From assembly GCF_027622855.1 (NCBI RefSeq), contig NZ_JAPZVR010000020.1:40564-77067 (forward strand): a stretch of 36,504 bases of DNA, written 5' to 3'. Position 1 is the stretch's first letter. The number at the start of each line of letters is the position of its first letter. The notes beneath the pieces are model-generated. The model ran no database searches. It saw only the letters and a program-made list of their open reading frames with translations, and was not told the origin of the DNA. This document shows, one piece after another, positions 35,084 through 36,504 of the stretch. Origin of the DNA: Glycomyces algeriensis (GTDB lineage Bacteria > Actinomycetota > Actinomycetes > Mycobacteriales > Micromonosporaceae). A program made the position numbers and the translations under genes.

Positions 35084-36349
35084 ATGAAGAGAAGACTCAT
35101 CCTCACCGCCGGCACCGCCGGTGCGGCGGCCCTGCCCCTCAGCGCCTGCGGCTTCATCGGCGGCGGCGACGAGACTGACGCGAAGACCGTCAAGTTCTGG
35201 CTCTCGGGCGACGCGAACCAAGGCGGCGGCTTCCAGAAGATGGCCGACAAGTACCTCGAGGAGACCGGGGTGACGATCGACATCGACGACATCCCGTACG
35301 ACGACTTCAACACCCGCCTGCGCAACGCCGCCCAGGCCGACGGCCTGCCCGACTTCGCGCGGGTCACCGCCATCGACCCGATCTGGATGGACCAGCTCGA
35401 GGACCTCAGCGGCGTCGCGAGCGAGCACGGGGTCATGGAGAACCTCCTCACCGAGAACGAGGAGGGCGAGGTCCCGACCTTCCTCACCGACCTCACCGCC
35501 GTCGGCCTCTACGTCAACAAGTCGCTGTTCGACGAGGCCGGGGTCGCCTACCCGACCACCCCGGACCAGATCTGGACCTGGGACGAGTTCATCGCGGCCG
35601 TCAAGGAGGTCAAGGCCGCGACTGGAGCGCGCTACGGGCTCGTCATGGACCCGTCCTCGCACCGCCTGCGGTCCTTCATGTACCAGTTCGGCAGCAACGG
35701 CTTCGAGCTCGGCGACGACTGCAAGTACACGACCGACGAGGCCGCCACCACCGCCGCGCTCCAGTTCTTCGCCGACATCAACGACGACGACGTGATGCCC
35801 CGCTCCGTGTGGGTCTCCGGCGACGACCCGAACGCGCTCTTCAAGAGCGGCCAGGTCGCGGCCTACTACTCCGGCTCGTGGCAGGTGGCCGACTTCCAGG
35901 CCAACATCACCGACTTCGAATGGGCCTCGGCCCTCATGCCGGCCCAGACGCGCCGCGCCACCAACCTCGGCGGCGGCTACATGGTCGTCTACAAGGGCGA
36001 CAAGTCGGAGGCCGCGCTCGACTTCGTCAACTGGCTCTTCACCGCCGAGAACTACACCGAGATCTGCGAGATCTCCGGGTTCCTCCCGGTGATCCAGGGC
36101 CTCGACATCGACTACGGCGCCTCGCAGGCGAGCTTCGACCTCTACAACGAGGAGATCGCCGCGTCCGACCCCGTCTCCAGCGCCCAGGACAAGGCCTCCC
36201 TCGAAGCGGTCTACCAGGGCCAGACCGCCGGCGGCGACGCCGACCCGCTCAAGGACGAGGCGGTCAAGCTCGCCAACGGCGACCAGGACGTGGCCACCAC
36301 GATCGCGAACATCATCGCCGGTCTCGACGAGAACATCACCTGCGAGTAA
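35084..36349 (+). CDS. ABC sugar-type extracellular solute-binding lipoprotein
   Basis: A 421-aa family-1 solute-binding protein anchored by lipid to the outer membrane face. The signal begins KRRLIL (twin Arg, possibly Tat) and ends in a lipobox LSAC with Cys22. The mature part has family patterns VKFWLSGDANQG, ALFKSGQVAAYYSGSW and ALDFVNWLFTAENY. It would deliver an oligosaccharide or sugar to a permease pair. Many acidic residues suggest a polar ligand; the ligand is not readable. GAGAGAG precedes ATG 35084. The likely permease starts 3 bp after the stop. Confidence 0.93.
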   Translation: MKRRLILTAGTAGAAALPLSACGFIGGGDETDAKTVKFWLSGDANQGGGFQKMADKYLEETGVTIDIDDIPYDDFNTRLRNAAQADGLPDFARVTAIDPIWMDQLEDLSGVASEHGVMENLLTENEEGEVPTFLTDLTAVGLYVNKSLFDEAGVAYPTTPDQIWTWDEFIAAVKEVKAATGARYGLVMDPSSHRLRSFMYQFGSNGFELGDDCKYTTDEAATTAALQFFADINDDDVMPRSVWVSGDDPNALFKSGQVAAYYSGSWQVADFQANITDFEWASALMPAQTRRATNLGGGYMVVYKGDKSEAALDFVNWLFTAENYTEICEISGFLPVIQGLDIDYGASQASFDLYNEEIAASDPVSSAQDKASLEAVYQGQTAGGDADPLKDEAVKLANGDQDVATTIANIIAGLDENITCE

Positions 36350-36352
36350 CCC

Positions 36353-36504
36353 TTGACGGCCACCGCCACCCGATCCCGGGTCCCCGCCGGGCCGCGCAAG
36401 CGGCCCGGCCGGGGCCGCCGCGCCCAGTACCGGGGCGCGCCGCGCGCGCGCGCCGGCCGCCGCACCGGCCGGGTCCGGGGGGTGGTCGGGTGGGCCGGCG
36501 GGCG
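36353..36504 (+). CDS. Start of probable sugar ABC permease (cut by window edge)
   Basis: A TTG 3 bp after the solute-binding protein stop opens a frame that stays open for the final 152 bases. It encodes a basic N-terminus (TATATRSRVPAGPRKRPGRG), as seen in cytoplasmic tails of sugar ABC permeases before the first helix. GAG lies 6 bases before the TTG. No membrane helix is reached, and the last ~70 bases are low-complexity G/C, so the call rests mostly on position. Confidence 0.45.
   Translation, partial: MTATATRSRVPAGPRKRPGRGRRAQYRGAPRARAGRRTGRVRGVVGWAGG

Overview
The window is very GC-rich DNA with long G/C-ending codon runs, mostly GTG or ATG starts, and an actinobacterial gene set: two ClpP paralogues with ClpX, a LigA / MetE-like / MnmA / cysteine desulfurase / EtfA-EtfB neighbourhood like that of Mycobacterium tuberculosis, a SigG-like ECF sigma factor and many TetR/MarR-type regulators. 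I read it as a chromosomal segment of an actinomycete. The family cannot be fixed from sequence alone. Both ends look like contig ends: the right end is low-complexity G/C, and a G11/C17 homopolymer hairpin near the left end may be an assembly artefact.

Layout. (1) 0.1-3.3 kb, minus: DUF485 protein, ActP-like acetate/cation symporter and a LytS-type histidine kinase, probably a sensed carboxylate-uptake operon. Upstream lies an array of three 11-bp direct repeats. (2) 3.6-8.8 kb: a small VOC protein, then a detoxification module of MFS exporter, MarR regulator and aromatic-ring FAD monooxygenase with shared ATAAGA operator-like sites, then a second VOC protein. (3) 8.9-12.0 kb: an ECF sigma factor with a SnoaL-like tail, and a membrane GGDEF-EAL protein. 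(4) 12.4-14.6 kb: ligA. (5) 14.7-23.8 kb: a mainly plus-strand accessory block placed between ligA and the MetE-like gene. It holds a Tat-exported PhoX-family phosphatase behind a PHO-box-like repeat, an ABC-2 exporter with its TetR regulator behind a 16-bp phased AATT array, a CorA transporter, a VIT-family transporter (minus), a DUF4173 membrane protein with a Pro/Ala repeat tail, and a sulfotransferase-like protein. (6) 23.8-27.1 kb, minus: MetE-like protein, mnmA and cysteine desulfurase, a sulfur-trafficking/tRNA-thiolation operon. (7) 27.4-31.6 kb: an HTH protein of unknown role, bioY, etfB-etfA and a PLDc_N membrane protein. (8) 31.6-34.6 kb, minus: clpP1-clpP2 and clpX. (9) 35.1 kb to the end: a sugar-type ABC lipoprotein and the start of its likely permease.

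No CRISPR array, insertion sequence, rRNA or tRNA was seen. The best candidates for undescribed biology are regulatory DNA: the 16-bp phased array before the ABC/TetR operon, the two 11-bp direct-repeat sites, a perfect 22-bp palindrome between convergent genes, and inverted repeats sitting on the bioY and etfB promoters.
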